A stretch of DNA of 64,000 nt from Brachyhypopomus gauderio (GCF_052324685.1 NW_027506876.1:558001-622000); one strand, 5' to 3'. Positions 24,901-36,783 are shown, numbered from the stretch's first letter. Notes: generated by a model from the letters alone, not told the origin. Numbers and translations: made by a program.

Positions 24901-27312
24901 ATCGTTCGATTGGCTGAAGTGGGTGTATGTGGTACCTGCGGACAAACCGGCGGAGGTAGAAACTCTTTTCCTGCACACAGTGTTGGAGCTCGACGTGCAA
25001 GCCTCCACAACCTCCTCATCCTCTCTGCATCTGTGAGCATGATGGGAAATCTTAAACATAACGTCAGCGACCACTGCAGAGAACCCCACAGGTCAGGGCA
25101 CCCTCAGTAGAATTACAAGTAACCAACGCAGGAAAGAGCTCAGTTTAAGCACACACACACATTCAGTTACTTCTTCAGCGGTGCTAAGCGTGCTTGATAA
25201 AACGTGCACATAGGTGACCAAAGGCAGGAGCCAGGGGCAGACGTACCTACTGCAGGTCTTGCACACTTCACAGGCCTGGTAGGGCAGGCAGTACAGACCC
25301 TGCTTACACCGGCACACTGCATCTTTGGTTCTGGTGCATCGCTCCACGTGGTCCTGGTCTGAAACAGGTCCGGCAGCAATCAGGGAAAAAGCCACGGGGA
25401 AAAGTGGCTAAAGGAGGTCATAGCAGGACAGGCTTTGGGTCATAAGGCCCACAGCGCATGAAGAGACTCCGCTTACCGGGCCGGCATTTGCTGCACGGTA
25501 AACACATCGTCAGGCCGTTGTCGTGCTCCGTGTAGGTGCCATTGCTGCACTGCTCACAGCTCCCTCTGCTGGACGGCGTGCTGCAGTGCTGTTGGACGAA
25601 TGTTCCTGCAACACAGGCCTGATGAGATGACCATCAAACAGGTGACAGAACGATGCGGCATCAGGACCCAGCGGCCCAGGACGGCCCATCCCGGATCCCG
25701 AGCACAGCCTATCTGCGTTTAACAAAACGCATTGCACACATTAATGCAAAAGGACTGTAGAAATTAAACCAAAAGGATAGTTCATTTTCATTATCATTTT
25801 CACTCAAGTGTCTAAAAAGATCTTAGAGCCAGTTCCTGACCAGGAAATCCAGTCACTATGTATTTACTGTGTAAGTAATATAATAATTCTCTTAATGAAG
25901 GCCGGCCAACAACATTTAAAGTGTCTGACGGGCAGACAGCATTGGTGGAGAGGTCCGTTCCCATCTTGCACCAGGAAGAGTCCCTCGTGTCTCTCTCATT
26001 CACCTGCTGGGCAGCTGAGGCAGCAGATACTGGCGTGCAGGTACTCCATAGGCTCCCGGCAGGTGACGTAACGTAGTTTCCTGTTCCTGTTGGGCCCAGG
26101 GCCCAGCGTTGGGGCCGGGGTCAGATCCACACCCAGGACACACAGCAGGGTCCCGATTAATGGCACAGTCTAAAACAAAGTGGCCGGCAACCAACAATAT
26201 AAGGATTACTTCAATATGGGTGTAGTATACATCTGATGGTACGTCGTTTCATTTTCCAGGAGCATTGAAGTTTTACGCATTAATAAATCATTACACATGT
26301 ACTGCTAGTTTCTAAGACAATATCACCAAGTTACTTGCATTCAGTCAGCAAATGAAATGATTAGCTTAGGACATGCAGGCGCTGGGGTAGAGCGCTTTCA
26401 CTGGTATCGGTCCAAATGCCAAACAACTGCAATCAGGGATGCGTAATGAAATCACTTCTTAGATGTGTGATTTTACCAATTAGCCAGCCACTATCCTACT
26501 GTAGCGATCAGAACCTCATCAAAGGAGAGTTCTTGACTATTCTTTTAATTATTTATTAGATAACTACAAACAAGCAACCCATTAAAACACTGCACTCATG
26601 GCACACACCTATTAAAGAGCCTGTACACATTTTAATTTGACATTTTTACTTGATGTCCACTTACATTTGTGTGGCTTTATTTCCAAATCAATTTGAATAT
26701 TTTTTTTTTACATTTTGCAACCTCTCTTTATCCCTTAAAAGTCCGCTTCTACCTATTTAATATGGATATGAGAAAGATGACATGTGCTATAACTTGCTGC
26801 TCTAAAGTCTCATTCAAAAAGCAGTCAGACCTGAAACACACCTGAAAACTGCAATATGAGTGGGCGAGCTAAACCCTTGGATAAGTATAAATATATAGAA
26901 TAAGGTATGATGCAATGTATTTACATCAGGGAAAAAGTTCTGACATCAGGGGAGCAGAGATTTTAAAATTAACTGTTCCATATGTGGTATGTATCGAGTC
27001 AGTGGTGTACTTTGAAACGTTAACATTAGGCTATTAACATAGGCTATTCATTTCAGTAATGCAAAGGAAGTTCAATATTCCATGATATGAGGAATTTTTC
27101 AGAGATTTCGATAATTAAAGAGTCCACATGACAACTAATTTTACTTCCAAGGCTGGCTTTAAGTAGAGAGTCCATTGTCTATGATATGTCTATTCATGCA
27201 CGATCATTATTGAATGAAAAACACGGTCAAAGGCAACGTTCATTTCATTTAGTCACACTTTGGCTACTTTTTGGTTTTGGTTATAACTTACCGGACTATT
27301 AAAGTGCTTCAT
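21648..27312 (-). CDS. tnfrsf10-like: TNF receptor superfamily death receptor, TNFRSF10 (TRAIL-R) type
   Basis: Type I membrane receptor that triggers apoptosis when bound by a TNF-family ligand. Ten coding exons total 1311 nt and close in frame as 436 residues. In order: a signal peptide (about 1-24); cysteine-rich domains (about 45-165) with TCREPMEYLHASICCLSCPAG, SNGTYTEHDNGLTMCLPC, ERCTRTKDAVCRCKQG and CREDEEVVEACTSSSNTVC; a membrane helix (about 175-197); a proline-rich cytoplasmic part; RRLIPLNGDES, matching the region just before the death domain in DR4/DR5; and a death domain (about 349-430) with RYIGLSDNAIR, ELLKAWLEKEG and LIDALLHLDQRLSAENI. Its place between loxl2 and unc5d fits the 8p location of human TNFRSF10 genes. 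Introns hold an L2 fragment (24.1-24.9 kb). Fish literature also uses names such as hdr/tnfrsfa for this type. The short juxtamembrane exon at 23752 is the least certain part. Confidence 0.9.
22025..22061 (-). CDS. tnfrsf10-like: Death receptor coding exon 9
   Basis: 37 bp encoding ENEKPRRLIPLN plus one base. It has a TATTAG acceptor and an AATG|GTGGGT donor. RRLIPLNGDES across the junction parallels the RRLLVPxNGADP region of human DR4/DR5. Confidence 0.82.
22062..23085. other. Intron 8 of the death receptor, no retained exon
   Basis: A minus-strand frame near 22320-22425 (LQGTGVDEGQTAISALG) looks exon-like but cannot be joined in phase to exon 9 without a stop. The rest is AT-rich. Confidence 0.5.
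23086..23409 (-). CDS. tnfrsf10-like: Death receptor coding exon 8 (cytoplasmic linker)
   Basis: 324 bp, phase 0 to 0, from a CTCACAG acceptor to a CTCTG|GTGAGA donor. It encodes KGGRDSDETVQNG, an acidic EVMEAAEEEDRGLGE part and a Pro/Cys-rich low-complexity end. The last third overlaps a run of GC boxes on the plus strand. The open frame and phase support it; the sequence is not conserved enough to confirm it. Confidence 0.7.
23752..23792 (-). CDS. tnfrsf10-like: Death receptor coding exon 7 (juxtamembrane)
   Basis: 41 bp between a GTTTCAG acceptor and a TACA|GTAAGT donor. It converts phase 1 to phase 0 and so links exons 6 and 8 in frame. The encoded VVSWCSGGFLHTCT is not conserved enough to confirm it. 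Confidence 0.5.
23901..23993 (-). CDS. tnfrsf10-like: Death receptor coding exon 6 (membrane helix)
   Basis: 93 bp encoding VVAVSVVLVAMALVLIVSLL then YWRTSTGWRRA, a single-pass helix followed by basic stop-transfer residues. It has an ATGCAG acceptor and a GCAG|GTGTGT donor. Confidence 0.87.
24120..24885 (+). mobile_element. L2-like LINE 3' fragment
   Basis: Inside death-receptor intron 5, antisense to the gene. The plus strand encodes broken reverse-transcriptase tail motifs: KLVHAFISS, YCNGLL, then HWLP-type and DYKILLLTYEVLIDLAPQYL words in other frames. It ends in GTGCTATATAAATACATTTG, the usual L2 3' end. It is shot through with stops and frameshifts. Confidence 0.8.
24936..25030 (-). 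CDS. tnfrsf10-like: Death receptor coding exon 5
   Basis: 95 bp encoding the last cysteine-rich part, RCREDEEVVEACTSSSNTVC, and a Ser/Thr-rich stalk. It has a CACAG acceptor and a CGCAG|GTACCA donor. Confidence 0.88.
25247..25358 (-). CDS. tnfrsf10-like: Death receptor coding exon 4
   Basis: 112 bp encoding DQDHVERCTRTKDAVCRCKQ and GLYCLPYQACEVCKTCS. It has a TTTCAG acceptor and an AGTAG|GTACGT donor. Confidence 0.92.
25477..25605 (-). CDS. tnfrsf10-like: Death receptor coding exon 3
   Basis: 129 bp encoding GTFVQQHCSTPSSRGSCEQC and NGTYTEHDNGLTMCLPCSKC. It has a TTGCAG acceptor and a CCCG|GTAAGC donor, phase 1 to 1, and is a cysteine-rich domain exon. Confidence 0.92.
26004..26169 (-). CDS. 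tnfrsf10-like: Death receptor coding exon 2
   Basis: 166 bp after a GTTTTAG acceptor. It encodes the hydrophobic signal core VPLIGTLLCVLGVDL, a linker, and the start of the first cysteine-rich domain up to CCLSCPAG. The donor is CAG|GTGAAT. Confidence 0.88.
26170..27291. other. Intron 1 of the death receptor, featureless
   Basis: About 1.1 kb of AT-rich sequence without exon, repeat or transposon signatures that I can name. Confidence 0.5.
27292..27312 (-). CDS. tnfrsf10-like: Death receptor coding exon 1
   Basis: Seven codons, MKHFNSP, with ATG at 27312 and a CCG|GTAAGT donor. The signal peptide continues in the next exon. The first exon is short, but the phase fits. Confidence 0.75.
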
Positions 27313-28358
27313 GCTGGAACGTGAGTTCCGAAGACCACACAACTCGGTTTCTTCAAGCGGTATTTAGATCAATATCCCCAGGTCCTTGGTGTGTGTCCTC
27401 GTAACATGAGATAGGACGTGGTTTGCACCTCACCCAACTCCTTCACCTACTCTATTGGCTCGCTGTTCTTTCGTTTACGTACTTCGTGCGTTGTTTTGGT
27501 TCGTCTAATTGTGTTCATTAGGAGACATCACTAGTTCCGAACAAACGAGATACAACACGCACGTGCACTACGGGGCTCTTCCTTCGGTCTCGAGACGGCT
27601 CCAAGTGCCCAGGCGCAGTACGCGCGCGCCTATGTGAGTTCATCGCTAGACACCGCTGTCTGCGAGTCAGAGATACGCTGAATGTTGGGTGTCTGCCAGA
27701 ATGTGGGTATGACTGCTGTGACAAGTTGAATAACCAATTTTAGAAGAACAAGGGGAATTTCGCTATGATGCGCGAAGAGCCCGGTGGAATGTTGTCAAGT
27801 GAAAAGACTAAAACAACACACTGACCAATGTGGTGCCCTAGGCGATGCCTCCTGCATCATCAATCATCGGGTTGATTGTATCACTATTAAAGAAATAAAT
27901 AAAAAGCAAATGAATTATAAATATTACCGTATAACAAGAAATAAATATAAAGGTCTTGCACAAAAAAAATTAAAAACTACTTTACATAAAGTAAAGTAAC
28001 AACTTTTAAATATTAATAATAAATTAAAAAAAAAAAAAAAAAAAAACAACTACCACCAGTGCAAATCAGTGCAATTTGCCTACTGCAACATTGTTATTAT
28101 TTCAAAAGTGCATCTGATCTGCAATGAACAGAGGAGCATATGTGTGTTTTAATATATATTTATTTTAAAACTTGCTGAGCTAAGCTAATAATAGCACCTA
28201 CTAGGATTGGGCAGTATGATGACAGTATTGTAAAACTGTGGGAGTATATTAACCACGTGACGTGACGCAACGTGCCAAAAGACATTTTGCGCATTCACTA
28301 AAATATCTGTGGGCGGGGTCAACAGTTGGAGGTCATTGATTGGTTATGGAGGGCCGGT

Positions 28359-28773
28359 GTTACGGTAAATTCAGTTCCCCCTGGTCCCCCAAAACCGCGC
28401 ATGCGCGAAAGCATCACGCATTAAGCCTGGTTTAGTCTGCTGCTGGGTTACCGACTTTAATTAATGTATACACGTTATTATTTGGGTTTTGGATTTGTTT
28501 CTCTAGCTAAATTTAACTTTGCGTGCATGTGAATAACTGTGTTGTAAAGCTCAGGTGTTTTAGCAGAGTATTCAATGTACAAAAATGAGTTGAATATTTA
28601 GTTGTTTACGCTACTTTTTCAGCCACTGTCTGTTTTAGTTAACTTGATTGCTAGCTAGATTTAATGCGTCGGATCTAATCTTTTAATTTTAATTTTTAGC
28701 TATTATTAAGTTGCCTTTAAATTTCGCGCATGCGCGGTTTTGGGGGAACAGGGGGAACTGAATTGACCGTAAC
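28359..28773. mobile_element. 415-bp MITE with 52-bp terminal inverted repeats
   Basis: 28359-28410 and the reverse complement of 28722-28773 agree at 50 of 52 positions (mismatches at positions 9 and 26). The repeats begin GTTACGGT and end CGCGCATGCGCGAAA. The 311-bp interior is AT-rich and non-coding, so this is a non-autonomous DNA transposon. No convincing target-site duplication is visible, so the superfamily is not assigned. Near-identity of the repeats suggests fairly recent insertion. Confidence 0.88.
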
Positions 28774-28794
28774 TGGTTTCAAAGAAAAACACCA

Positions 28795-29170
28795 CAGATC
28801 ATTATTTTGGATCAGCATTTTGGATTTGTTTTAAATAAAGGAGAGTCAGCAAACCTATATGAGTCAGTGTGTAAAATCTGTTTACAAAAAATCTCCGCAA
28901 AAGATGGAAACACATCAACATGCATTCTCATATTAAAACGAAGCACCCTTCAATTATAATTCAGCAGGTGCTAGAAAAGTCCAGACTCACCACTTTAATT
29001 GGAGCTTTTGCCAAATACAAAAAAATACAAAAGAGACGATAGAAGGCGATTACACTAGTGACGTGAAGTTTCTGCTTATTGTAGAGAGTCTCAAATCAAC
29101 GAGGAATAAGACCTGCTTATTTAGTGAAAATGGGGGGTTATGAGGTCTTTTCAAATTTCTTTAGTGAGTT
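28795..29170 (+). mobile_element. Degenerate BED-finger (hAT-like) transposase remnant
   Basis: The plus strand reads VCKICLQKISAKDGNTST, then after a +1 shift HSHIKTKHPS, then GAFAKYKKIQKR. C-x2-C followed by an H-KTKH segment is the pattern of BED zinc fingers in hAT transposases and their host-derived ZBED relatives. Stops and frameshifts show it is dead. Ends are approximate. Confidence 0.6.
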
Positions 29171-29417
29171 TAAGGCAGGGGTAACTGACGCTATTACTTG
29201 CTAGCTAGTAACTACCTTTCTGAAGAGAACCTTTACTGTACAACATACAGTAGTGTTAATTCACCATAGCCTATATTACCTCTGTTTTTTTTTTTGTTTT
29301 TTTTTGGGGGGGGGGGGTGTCGTGTATTGTTATTATAATAATCATTAATTTGACTAATATTATTAAACAATTAAATTATAATTATGTGATCTTTGCTTAT
29401 TTTCACATTAATTGTTC

Positions 29418-29448
<31 letters not shown>

Positions 29449-29819
29449 CGCATGCACGCGAGCGCCCCCATGGACAGACGGCGCCCCTAGCATTTGCCTA
29501 TATCGCCTAATGGAAGGGTAGACAGACTGTAGACAGACCATGGTTTGATGAGCTAGCCACTTCAAAGCCATTTGTTATGCTGGCCAAAGTGCCATTTATG
29601 GAGACTAAGATAGTTTATAACTTTTGTTTGTCAGTTGTTCAACTGAGAGAAAATTACTGTCTTCCCATATTCTAAACTTTGTCCTAAAATTAGACAACTT
29701 GTTCAATGACATTTTATGCCTCTCAGGAGTTTGTTTATTGTTTGTTGTGCTAGTTAGCCGTAAAGCCATATGAGGTTGGAAAAGTAACTTTGTACTGGTT
29801 TCAATTATTAGCCTATCCT

Positions 29820-31254
29820 CTTATGGATGAAATTGCTCCAATCAAAGCTAAACCTACACCCTATAAAGGAGTGGTTCTGCAGGTGGGGACCACAGACCAC
29901 ATCTCAGTACCTATGCTTTCTGGCTGATGTTTTGGTCACTTTTGAATGTTGGTGGTTCTTTCACACTCGTGGTAGCATGAGACGGACTCTACAACCCACA
30001 CAAGTGGCTCAGGTAGTGCAGCTCATCCAGGATGGCACATCAATGCGAGCTGTGGCAAGAAGGTTTGCTGTGTCTGTCAGCGTAGTGTCCAGAGGCTGGA
30101 GGTGCTACCAGGAGACAGGTCAGTACACCAGGAGACGTGGAGGAGGCTGTAGGAGGGCAACAACCCAGCAGCAGGACCGCTACCTCCGCCTTTGTGCAAG
30201 AAGGAACAGGAGGAGCACTACCAGAGCCCTGCAAAATGACCTCCAGCAGGCCACAAATGTGCATGTGTTTGCACAAACGGATAGAAACTGACTCCATGAG
30301 GATGGTATGAGGGCCCGACGTCCACAGATGGGGGTTGTGCTCACAGCCCAACACCGTGCAGAACGCTTGGCATTTGCCAGAGAACACCAGGATTGGCAAA
30401 TTCGCCACTGGCGCCTTGTGCTCTTCACAGATGAAAGCCGGTTCACACTGAGCACATGTGACAGATGTGACAGAGACTGGAGATGCCGTGGAGAGCGACC
30501 TGCTGCCTGCAACATCCTTCAGCATGACCGGTTTGGCAGTGGGTCAGTAATGGTGTGGGGTGGCATTTCTTTGGAGGGCCGTACAGCCCTCCATGTGCTC
30601 ACCAGAGGTAACCTGACTGCCATTATGTACCGAGATGAGATCCTCAGACCTCTTGTGAGACCATATGCTGGTGCGGTTGGCCCTGGGTTCCTCCTAATGC
30701 AGGACAATGCTAGACCTCATGTGGCTGGAGTGTGTTAGCAGTTCCTGCAAGATGAAGGCATTGAAGCTATGGACCGCCCGTTCCCCAGACTTGAATCCGA
30801 TTGAGCACATCTGGGACATCATGTCTCGCTCCATCCACCAACGTCACGTTGCACCACAGACTGTCCAGGAGTTGGCGGATGCTTTAGTCCAGGTCTGGGA
30901 GGAGATCCCTCAGGAGACCATCCGCCACCTCATCAGGAGCATGCCCAGGCGTTGTAGGGAGGTCATACAGGCACGTGGAGGCCACACACAATACTGAGCC
31001 TCATTTTGACTTGATTTAAGGACATTACATCAAAGTTGGATCAGCCTGTAGTGTTTTCCACTTTAATTTTGTGTGTGGCTCCAAATTCAGGCCTCAATTG
31101 GTTAATAAATTTGATTTCCATTGATGATTTTTGTGTGATTTTGTTGTCAGCACATTCAACTTTGTACAGAACAAAGTATTCACTGAGTATATTTCATTCA
31201 TTCAGATCTAGGATGTGTTATTTGAGTGTTCCCTTTATTTTTTTGAGCAGTGTA
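29820..31254 (+). mobile_element. Tc1/mariner element, left end missing
   Basis: Coding remnants run from about 29.98 to 31.0 kb, followed by a right terminal region ending TTTTTTTGAGCAGTGTA at 31254. The matching left inverted repeat is not found upstream of 29.82 kb, so the element is truncated or its left end has decayed. TA at the right boundary fits Tc1/mariner insertion. The family is a common fish Tc1-type. Confidence 0.9.
29977..30997 (+). pseudogene. Broken Tc1/mariner transposase (DD34E type)
   Basis: The enzyme cuts and pastes its own element. N-terminal helix-turn-helix parts are visible ([30 protein letters not shown]), then the catalytic strings VLFTDESRF (first Asp), LLMQDNARPH (second Asp) and, in a shifted frame, SPDLNPIEHIWD (Glu). 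It is inactivated by an in-frame TGA at 30289-30291, an in-frame TAG at 30736-30738, and a small deletion near 30770-30780 that moves the last part into another frame. It therefore cannot make transposase. Confidence 0.93.
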
Positions 31255-32100
31255 TGTCAGGTCAACAGAGAGCACCATGGGGAAATGATGCTGGAGTTCA
31301 AACCCAAAAGAGGGAATGCAGGAAGGCTGAACGCAGATGGCATAAAACAAAACTTCAGATTCACAAAGAAATATTAAACATAAAAATTAAAATGCAACAT
31401 TAAATGTTCATTCCCCTGTTTTTGAGGGGTGTTTCTCTTTATACTACCACACATCGTTACGGACAACACTGCAAATAACGTGACGCGTGAGGTGTGCGGA
31501 GTCACGCGCTACGGTCAGTCACGAAGGTTTAATCCAGTCTTGATTAATCTTTAATTTAATGGTCCAATGAAGGTAATTTAAAAATCAGTACATTTCCTCT
31601 CTTAAAAAAACCCACGACAGGACGTGAAATACGGACGTTTGGTCACCTATTCTAAACTCATAATTTAGAGCTAGCTAGCGGGCTATCGGCTAGAATCGTT
31701 CACCAAAGCAGATACCAAAATGGAATATGTCACTGGCCACACATTTTTGTGGCACATGGCGCTAGGTGCCATTTCCTGTTAACGTATTTTGCTAATAACA
31801 GAGTAAACACAGCGTGAGAGCTTTGCAAATTTCCTGCCATGGACTGTGGTAGAGTGACTCACGAACTTACGGAGTGCAGGAGTGACTAAGTCATGAATGA
31901 AAACTGAACTGAACTGTAAAAATATCAGTTTACGTAGGGTGAAGTTCTGTTGACATCGTTGTTTTTAGACGAATCCAGTCTGTACTGTAATAAGCCAAGC
32001 ACATATGGTGATTCATGGCCTATATCAGTCATGGCCTCAGGCCTGGGAATCGAACCTTTGGTCACAAGACCAGTTCCCTACCACTAGTCCATAACCGCCA

Positions 32101-32233
<133 letters not shown>

Positions 32234-33114
32234 AGTAGTGGATGAATGACAGGCTATCATCCATCTGCACTGACGGTAGTATTTTGATTGACATACATGC
32301 CAATCTGACGTCTAGCCAAAAGCACCCCCCCCCCCACACCTCTGGGTACATCATTTTGACTTGGTCATCTTATAAGTAGCTCGCAAGCTGAAAGGTTGTG
32401 GGCACCCCTGCACTAGTATGTATACACTACAATACTTCCGTATTTCACGTCCTGTCCCGGGCGTTTTTAAGTGAGGAAATGTCCTGGTTTTTAAATTACC
32501 TTAATTGGACTATCATTTGTTATTGGAGTTTTTGTTGTCGACTTTAACTGAAAAGCATTTTTAATAAAGCAACTGTAAATATCATGTTATTGTAGGATGG
32601 TGTGGGGCTGTGTTAAGTGAGTGTATGCCACAGTATATGTGCCCCCCGCTCCAAGGTGTCCTGGTTTTCCAAAGTGAAAATATGGTCACCCTGCTATACA
32701 CCCCCCCCCCTCCACCACTCCACCCTCCACACACCCTCCAGGTTAAGTCAGTAGTGTTTCCGCCGATAAGGGCTGATAGTTAAGGGAGGGTGCGTGAGAT
32801 AAGAGCACGTGTGAGACACGTGTCGGACATTTCGGAAAACAAGAAGAAAATAACTCAAAGAAGACACATGCAACCAGTGTGTAGTTTTCACAAACATAAG
32901 TCACATTTTAAACAAATGATTGTGGGAAAACCTTTAAAGGTTGCAGTCGTACGCATACAACCAGGCACATTATAGTTTAATAATTTTCTGCTTCGTTATT
33001 TTCTAGTTTAGAGTTCACTTAATATATGAACTAAACTACTATATGTGAACTACTATGAAACTACTACGAATATTAGTTAAAATACCCATGTCTTTGTTTT
33101 ATTATTCCTGCTTA

Positions 33115-33605
33115 TAAAACTTCATAGAACAAGACTTTCTCCCACTTAATCCTGACAAAACAGAAGTCCTTCTATTACGCCCACAGGCTTAATTATGGAT
33201 CTCTCATTTGAAACTGATGTAATATCTGTAAGACAGCCTTCCTCCACCTCAGGAACATTGTAAGTTTAGGAATATACTGTTTTCCCTGGATGCTGAAAAG
33301 CCATGAATTTATCACTTCCCAGTTGTTTGCACAGTTGTGTGAGTGTGTGTGCATGAATGTGTGTGTGCTTGTATGCCCAGTGGTGGATGGTGCTCTGTCA
33401 CTAGGGTCTGTCCTCTCTCCCCTTCCTGCACCCCATTCAGTCCCCCAGGGGGCTGTGGATCCCGGTAGAGAGTACGCTGTGCGCAATTGGCTGCCGCTTC
33501 TCGCCGGTGTGCGATTGGTCGTGTAAAACTTGTACCTGTGTTAAAATTGTAAAGTGACATTTGGTATCTTGAAAGGCGCTATATAAATTGAAACATTCGT
33601 TCATT
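33115..33605 (+). mobile_element. L2-like LINE fragments with 3' tail
   Basis: The plus strand encodes LNPDKTEVLL, the L2-type reverse-transcriptase string, near 33.15 kb. A 3' end with TTGAAAGGCGCTATATAAAT follows at about 33.57 kb, with an (ATTC)n tail. A related fragment of 3' sequence (about 33.70-33.96 kb) includes CTGGAGATGCCTAATGATC. All are non-coding now. Confidence 0.7.
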
Positions 33606-34239
33606 CATTCACTTCCAGATCAGACAACAAGGCCATGTTATCTGGCTGTAGGCCTACTACTAGGAGCATAAATAAGATCAAGGTTGTTTTGACTACAATA
33701 CCCTTATCTTAGCTACATTACATTAGCTCCCAGTTAAATGTGCTACGCAGCACTAAACAGTCTGCCAGTGTCCTTTCTTGTACACCAGTTTATTAACTTA
33801 CACTCCTCTGTACCTGGAGATGCCTAATGATCTTTTCTGCTAAGGTGAACATGCTCCTGTTGTTACGCTGTTAGTCTCAACCTGCCTCAGCTGCTATGGC
33901 TCCTCCCACCACACCCAACACCCCCCGTTGCCCTGGACAGATGTTCCTGTGCCAGAAAACATATACATATACGCATACGCATATACATTCATCAAACTTA
34001 GACCAATTCTTCTAGAAAAGTATGATAGACATTATATGCTTTTTTTTTCTTTGTTTCCTGTTTAGCGTTCACATTGTTTCTATTGTGGTGTGCGTTGCTG
34101 ACCAGAGGGTGGGTCTCTCCTTTGAAAAAAGTGAACTTCAGGACGAAAGCATCCAATGACCATATCTTAACAGAATAATTTATGAACAATGGCATTTTCT
34201 ATGTGAGAGGCATGTGTTTGTTCCCCTAAGTTGCCTTTT

Positions 34240-34720
34240 GCTGATTTTTCATTGTGGTGTTCATGAGGCAGAAAGGACACCGGCCCAGGTGTAAACAAAG
34301 CCATCAAACCCCCTTGCCACGTACGCCAGGGGAATGTTGCTGTTTGTCGAAGAATGTCGGGCCCTTGTGTGAAGGCCCCACAGAGCACGTGGTGTACCCA
34401 GCGCCTCCCACAGGGCGGCGCCCTCTGCTGGACAACCCAGCACAACTGCAGTGGTCCAGACTGCTGAAGCCTTCATGGTAATTCGAGTGCAGGCAACGAC
34501 GGCATTCTTCCTGCGAATGTTACTGGGGTCAGACACCTTCATCGGCGTATGCCGGTCGCGTTCACGTGTACACTCTGCGGGCGGCCTCGTCAAGGTCCTG
34601 GACTTTGTCAATGTTGGGTCTGCGCGAGACTATCGTCGCCCGAGGACTCTTCCATTCATCAGTCTGCCTTCCTCAGTCTGTCATTGAGTCCCATAATGAG
34701 AGCAGCAACCGTGGGAGCCA
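34240..34720. other. GC-rich unassigned segment
   Basis: This stretch is clearly more GC- and CpG-rich than its flanks and stays open in several frames on both strands (up to 116 codons on the minus strand), but no frame shows a domain or splice pattern that I recognise. It could be an old transposon piece or a small CpG island. Confidence 0.35.
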
Positions 34721-36783
34721 TCTGAGAATTTCTGAAGGTGACAGGAAGGTTTATAGCACTTGAAGTGGGTAATGTATAAGGGAGAAAAGAAGGAACGCGA
34801 GAACCGTGTCTTGATGCTCTGCTGTGCCGTACCGAAGCAGGTTGGAATCGAGCCCTTAAGCCGTCTAAACCGTGGCCCTGACTCCGAATGGTTCAATCTC
34901 CATTCCATTACCATACTGAGGCAGTGCTTGATGGCACTAAAGGAAGTTGAGAAGTCGTAATTCTTAGGGAGTTTGCAGTGGGAATAAGCCCTTTGTGGCA
35001 TAAAAGAGACCACATGCTTTCTGCAGAAGTGCATCTGATATGTGAACTGCAACAGACCCGAGTGGTGACTCGGGTGATGTCTTGGGTGGTGTCTCGTAAT
35101 GACCCAGGTGGAGTCTAGGATAATGTGCTACAGTCTGTAGGGGCAGTACCTTCCAAGCCATATTATGTACTGAGAATCAAATTAATGTGCAGAAGAGAAA
35201 AAAGGTGGCAAGGCAAAAAGCACAATACAAACAGGGCAAAGTGTTTGTGACACTTACTGCCACCTGCTGGTGCATGAGTGCAAATGCATAATGAACATGC
35301 AGACTGTAGGCTGTACAGTCCCAGACCAGGAAGCATGGGGTCTATCCCAGTGTGGCAAGTTCTCATCTCGCACCCCTAGTAAAGCTGGTAATTAACTGAG
35401 GGGTTGAATCACATGTGATAGAGCAGGGAAATCAATGAACTCTGCTGGATCCCAGCTCTCCTGGATCTTGAGAATTTTCTTTTGCTAAATTCTCATTGAA
35501 AGTTCCACTTGTGAAAAGCACCACACACTATTTAACATGTGTCATTTACCAATCACGTCTGTCTGGTTAGCTGACAGTCACTGCTATGCAGGTCTCAGTC
35601 CTCAAAGACAGTGTTCCCTAGGTCATTCAGGCATCATTCGTTTTAGAAGAATGGAGAAAGCCTCACTGATTCTCAACTGTACATTTATTTCCAAAAGACT
35701 GCATATATATCAGCGAGTCTACTGTACAGATAACATCCAAAACGTCCAAACTTTTAGACACAGTATAGCACAACGCTGGCCTGGCAAAACCAAACAAAAG
35801 GTTTTTCTCAATGGAAAAGCTCCTGCCTCAGACTCCTTCGATGCAGTGCGGTAGTCTCATAATGGAAACCTTGCTTGGATGATTGAGCCCCATCTCAACT
35901 GTACAACATTCACCATTTACAGTAGTTATACAAGGCACGAGAATCATAGCATGGAACACGTGGATCAAATGACAAAACGACAGCAGCTGGGATGCACAAA
36001 GAGCCTCAGAATTAGCAACGCTGATCTGAGGTCAGATTTCTTAATGGTTCGCGGGTCCTGTAATGAATACCTGCACAAGGTCTGCATAGCATTCAGAAAT
36101 TCAGAGACCCAAGGTCTAGGATCAGCCAGCTGCAGTTTTACACATATTTATTAGGATATGAAGAGCAAGAAGGCTGATCCTAGACCAGTCGTCATGCACC
36201 AATTAATATGGTAAATAATAAAGAAGTAATATGTATTGGCTTAAAAAAAAGAACCTAACTAAAATATTTAAAATAGCATCATTATGACTGTTCACATTCA
36301 TAGGAAGAAAATTATGTTACATGTGACAAAACATATAGTCACATGCCCCTTAATACTAATACAGATATTACCCATATATGTATGGCCAGGAAAAAGCAGA
36401 AATAAGTCCTCTTTCAACCAGTGCAACAGCCTTTCTCTGACCTCTCCTCTCCCACACAGTGGATATAACACCTGACCAAAAGCCAACACAGATTTCATTT
36501 AAGCCTCATAGATGAGATTTCTTAAGTAAGGTCATGACAAAATAACACAAACATTTTGAAATGCTTTATCTTTCAATAACCCGGATAGGGATTGAAACAC
36601 ATAACAGAAATATATATTTTGGCAAGTCAGATTAGACCTGACATACACTTAGCTTGTGGTATATGCTGAATTATCTTATAGAACCTCTTTAATATGAGTA
36701 CTTACCACAGTATGTTTATACAACAAATTTAAATGAGAAACTAAACAGTTGATCACATTACAAATGAAGCCATTTTAAGATAC

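Noticed and set aside
27826-29515. Larger hAT-like element enclosing the MITE, suggested by TGCCCTAGGCGATGCC on the left and GCGCCCCTAGC / ATCGCCTAATGG on the right
   Set aside because: The two ends do not align as terminal inverted repeats and no target duplication was found.
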